Positions 63,332 through 64,000 of a DNA stretch of 64,000 nt are shown here, piece after piece (position 1 is the first letter of the stretch; the number at the start of each line of letters is the position of its first letter). Origin of the DNA: Nostoc sp. FACHB-152. Lineage in GTDB: Bacteria; Cyanobacteriota; Cyanobacteriia; Cyanobacteriales; Nostocaceae. A program made the translations under genes and the position numbers. The notes beneath the pieces were generated by a model. That model made no database searches. It was not told the DNA's origin and worked only from the letters and a program-made list of their open reading frames with translations. The stretch is taken from the NCBI RefSeq assembly GCF_014697475.1, contig NZ_JACJRV010000010.1:1-64000 (forward strand). The letters are read 5' to 3'.

Positions 63332-63946
63332 TTAACGTCTAGTGCTTGTTCGCCTACGCTTGAGTATCCAACCAATAAATATTAGCAGCAAGCTTCCCAG
63401 CACGATTTTAGACACCGGAGCAAGGTACTTGTCTACAAGTTCATACTGGCTACCTAACACGTATCCTGAGTATGTTAACAAACCTACCCAGGCTGCACTA
63501 CCCAAGGTCGTATAAAATAGAAATGGTAGCAAATGCATATTGCTAATGCCTGCGGGTACAGAAATTAGCGTGCGGACTCCAGGTATAATACGACCAATAA
63601 ACACTGCTTTGCTGCCCTGAGAATCAAACCAGCGTTTTGCCTTGGTAATATCTTTGCTGGATACAGTGATCCATTTACCGTACTTGTCAGCCCACAATTT
63701 TAGGCGTTTTTCACCCAAAAACTTACCAGGATAGTACCATACAAGTGCGCCAGCAACCGAACCCACAAGCCCAGCAAGAAACACTCCAGTGACATTTAAT
63801 CGGTCTGGAGTTGCCCTAGCAGTAAAGCCTGCCAGAGGCATAATTAATTCTGAAGGTATAGGGGGAAATAGGTTCTCTACGAACATCAACAGCGCGATGC
63901 CTACATACCCCATAGAATTGATTGTATTAGTTATCCATTCGAGCAT
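63332..63946 (-). CDS. DedA family membrane protein
   Basis: 204 aa. DedA/VTT domain with the re-entrant and transmembrane segments MLEWITNTINSMGYVGIALLMFVENLFPPIPSEL (start, in part), FLAGLVGSVAGALVWYYPGKFLG, the conserved FIGRIIPGVRTLISVPAG motif with its Arg, and C-terminal VLGSLLLIFIGWILKRR. DedA proteins flip or transport undecaprenyl-phosphate or phospholipid lipids and keep membrane energetics. The exact paralog type cannot be told. Independent of the actin operon. Confidence 0.93.
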   Translation of the reverse strand: MLEWITNTINSMGYVGIALLMFVENLFPPIPSELIMPLAGFTARATPDRLNVTGVFLAGLVGSVAGALVWYYPGKFLGEKRLKLWADKYGKWITVSSKDITKAKRWFDSQGSKAVFIGRIIPGVRTLISVPAGISNMHLLPFLFYTTLGSAAWVGLLTYSGYVLGSQYELVDKYLAPVSKIVLGSLLLIFIGWILKRRRTSTRR

Positions 63947-64000
63947 TGAGTCTAGTCCTAAAATTACTTCACAAGTGATTGTTGCTAATTTAGCGTTAAT

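Overview
This is chromosomal DNA of a cyanobacterium, most likely a filamentous heterocyst-forming Nostocales (Nostoc/Anabaena/Calothrix type). The reasons are the frequent HIP1 octamer GCGATCGC, many period-7 short tandem repeats between genes, a CpcT phycobiliprotein lyase, a one-helix high-light-inducible protein, a PrcA-like calcium-dependent protease, XisH/XisI proteins, and a divergent cytochrome oxidase cluster (ctaCDE against ctaA-ctaB). Most genes are core housekeeping genes in short transcription units. No IS transposase, phage, rRNA or CRISPR array was found.

Layout. 1-7.6 kb: glutaredoxin 3, tRNA adenosine deaminase, a PlsC-like acyltransferase, a subtilisin-like protease divergent from a secreted protein, a BolA/CGFS-glutaredoxin pair, a small conserved protein and an OmpR-type response regulator. 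7.8-17 kb: an orphan ABC ATPase, a membrane protein, an M16 peptidase pair (one active, one degenerate), 6S RNA, purK overlapping a pentapeptide-repeat gene, and a TPR protein. 17.4-30 kb: cpcT, a 21-bp tandem array, a leucine-rich-repeat protein, an amidase, ribBA, argC/eno (convergent), a LolA-like protein, gloA and clpB. 30-42 kb: two convergent methyltransferases, htpG, rpmB, tRNA-Leu(UAG), alr, an HNH protein, a DHH phosphoesterase, a PUA/EVE-TPR-HNH candidate defence protein, and ald. 42-54.5 kb: hlip, a WD40 protein with xisH-xisI, the ctaCDE/ctaA-ctaB cluster, prolyl oligopeptidase and a methyltransferase. 54.6-64 kb: a DUF427 protein, recN, a DUF433/DUF5615 toxin-antitoxin-like pair, a second 21-bp array, an NB-ARC/TPR STAND protein, a ParM-like actin with a ParR-like partner, and a DedA protein.

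Functional links. CtaC, CtaD and CtaE form an A2-type cytochrome oxidase, and CtaA and CtaB make its heme A. BolA and the CGFS glutaredoxin are partners in iron-sulfur and iron handling. ClpB and HtpG are chaperones separated by an AT-rich insert holding two methyltransferases. Candidate defence or stress genes (EVE-TPR-HNH, XisH/XisI, DUF433/DUF5615, STAND-TPR) are scattered as single units and do not form one island.

The most noteworthy features are: a 124-bp MITE-like element in two inverted copies with 10-bp target duplications and an in-window empty site; two unrelated tandem arrays that both have a 21-bp period, one with a nested 63-bp higher-order repeat; a chromosomal ParM/ParR-like operon with overlapping inverted repeats upstream; the EVE-TPR-HNH protein; and heptanucleotide repeats that have invaded gene ends and one signal-peptide region. 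All functional calls come from reading the sequence; no database search was possible.
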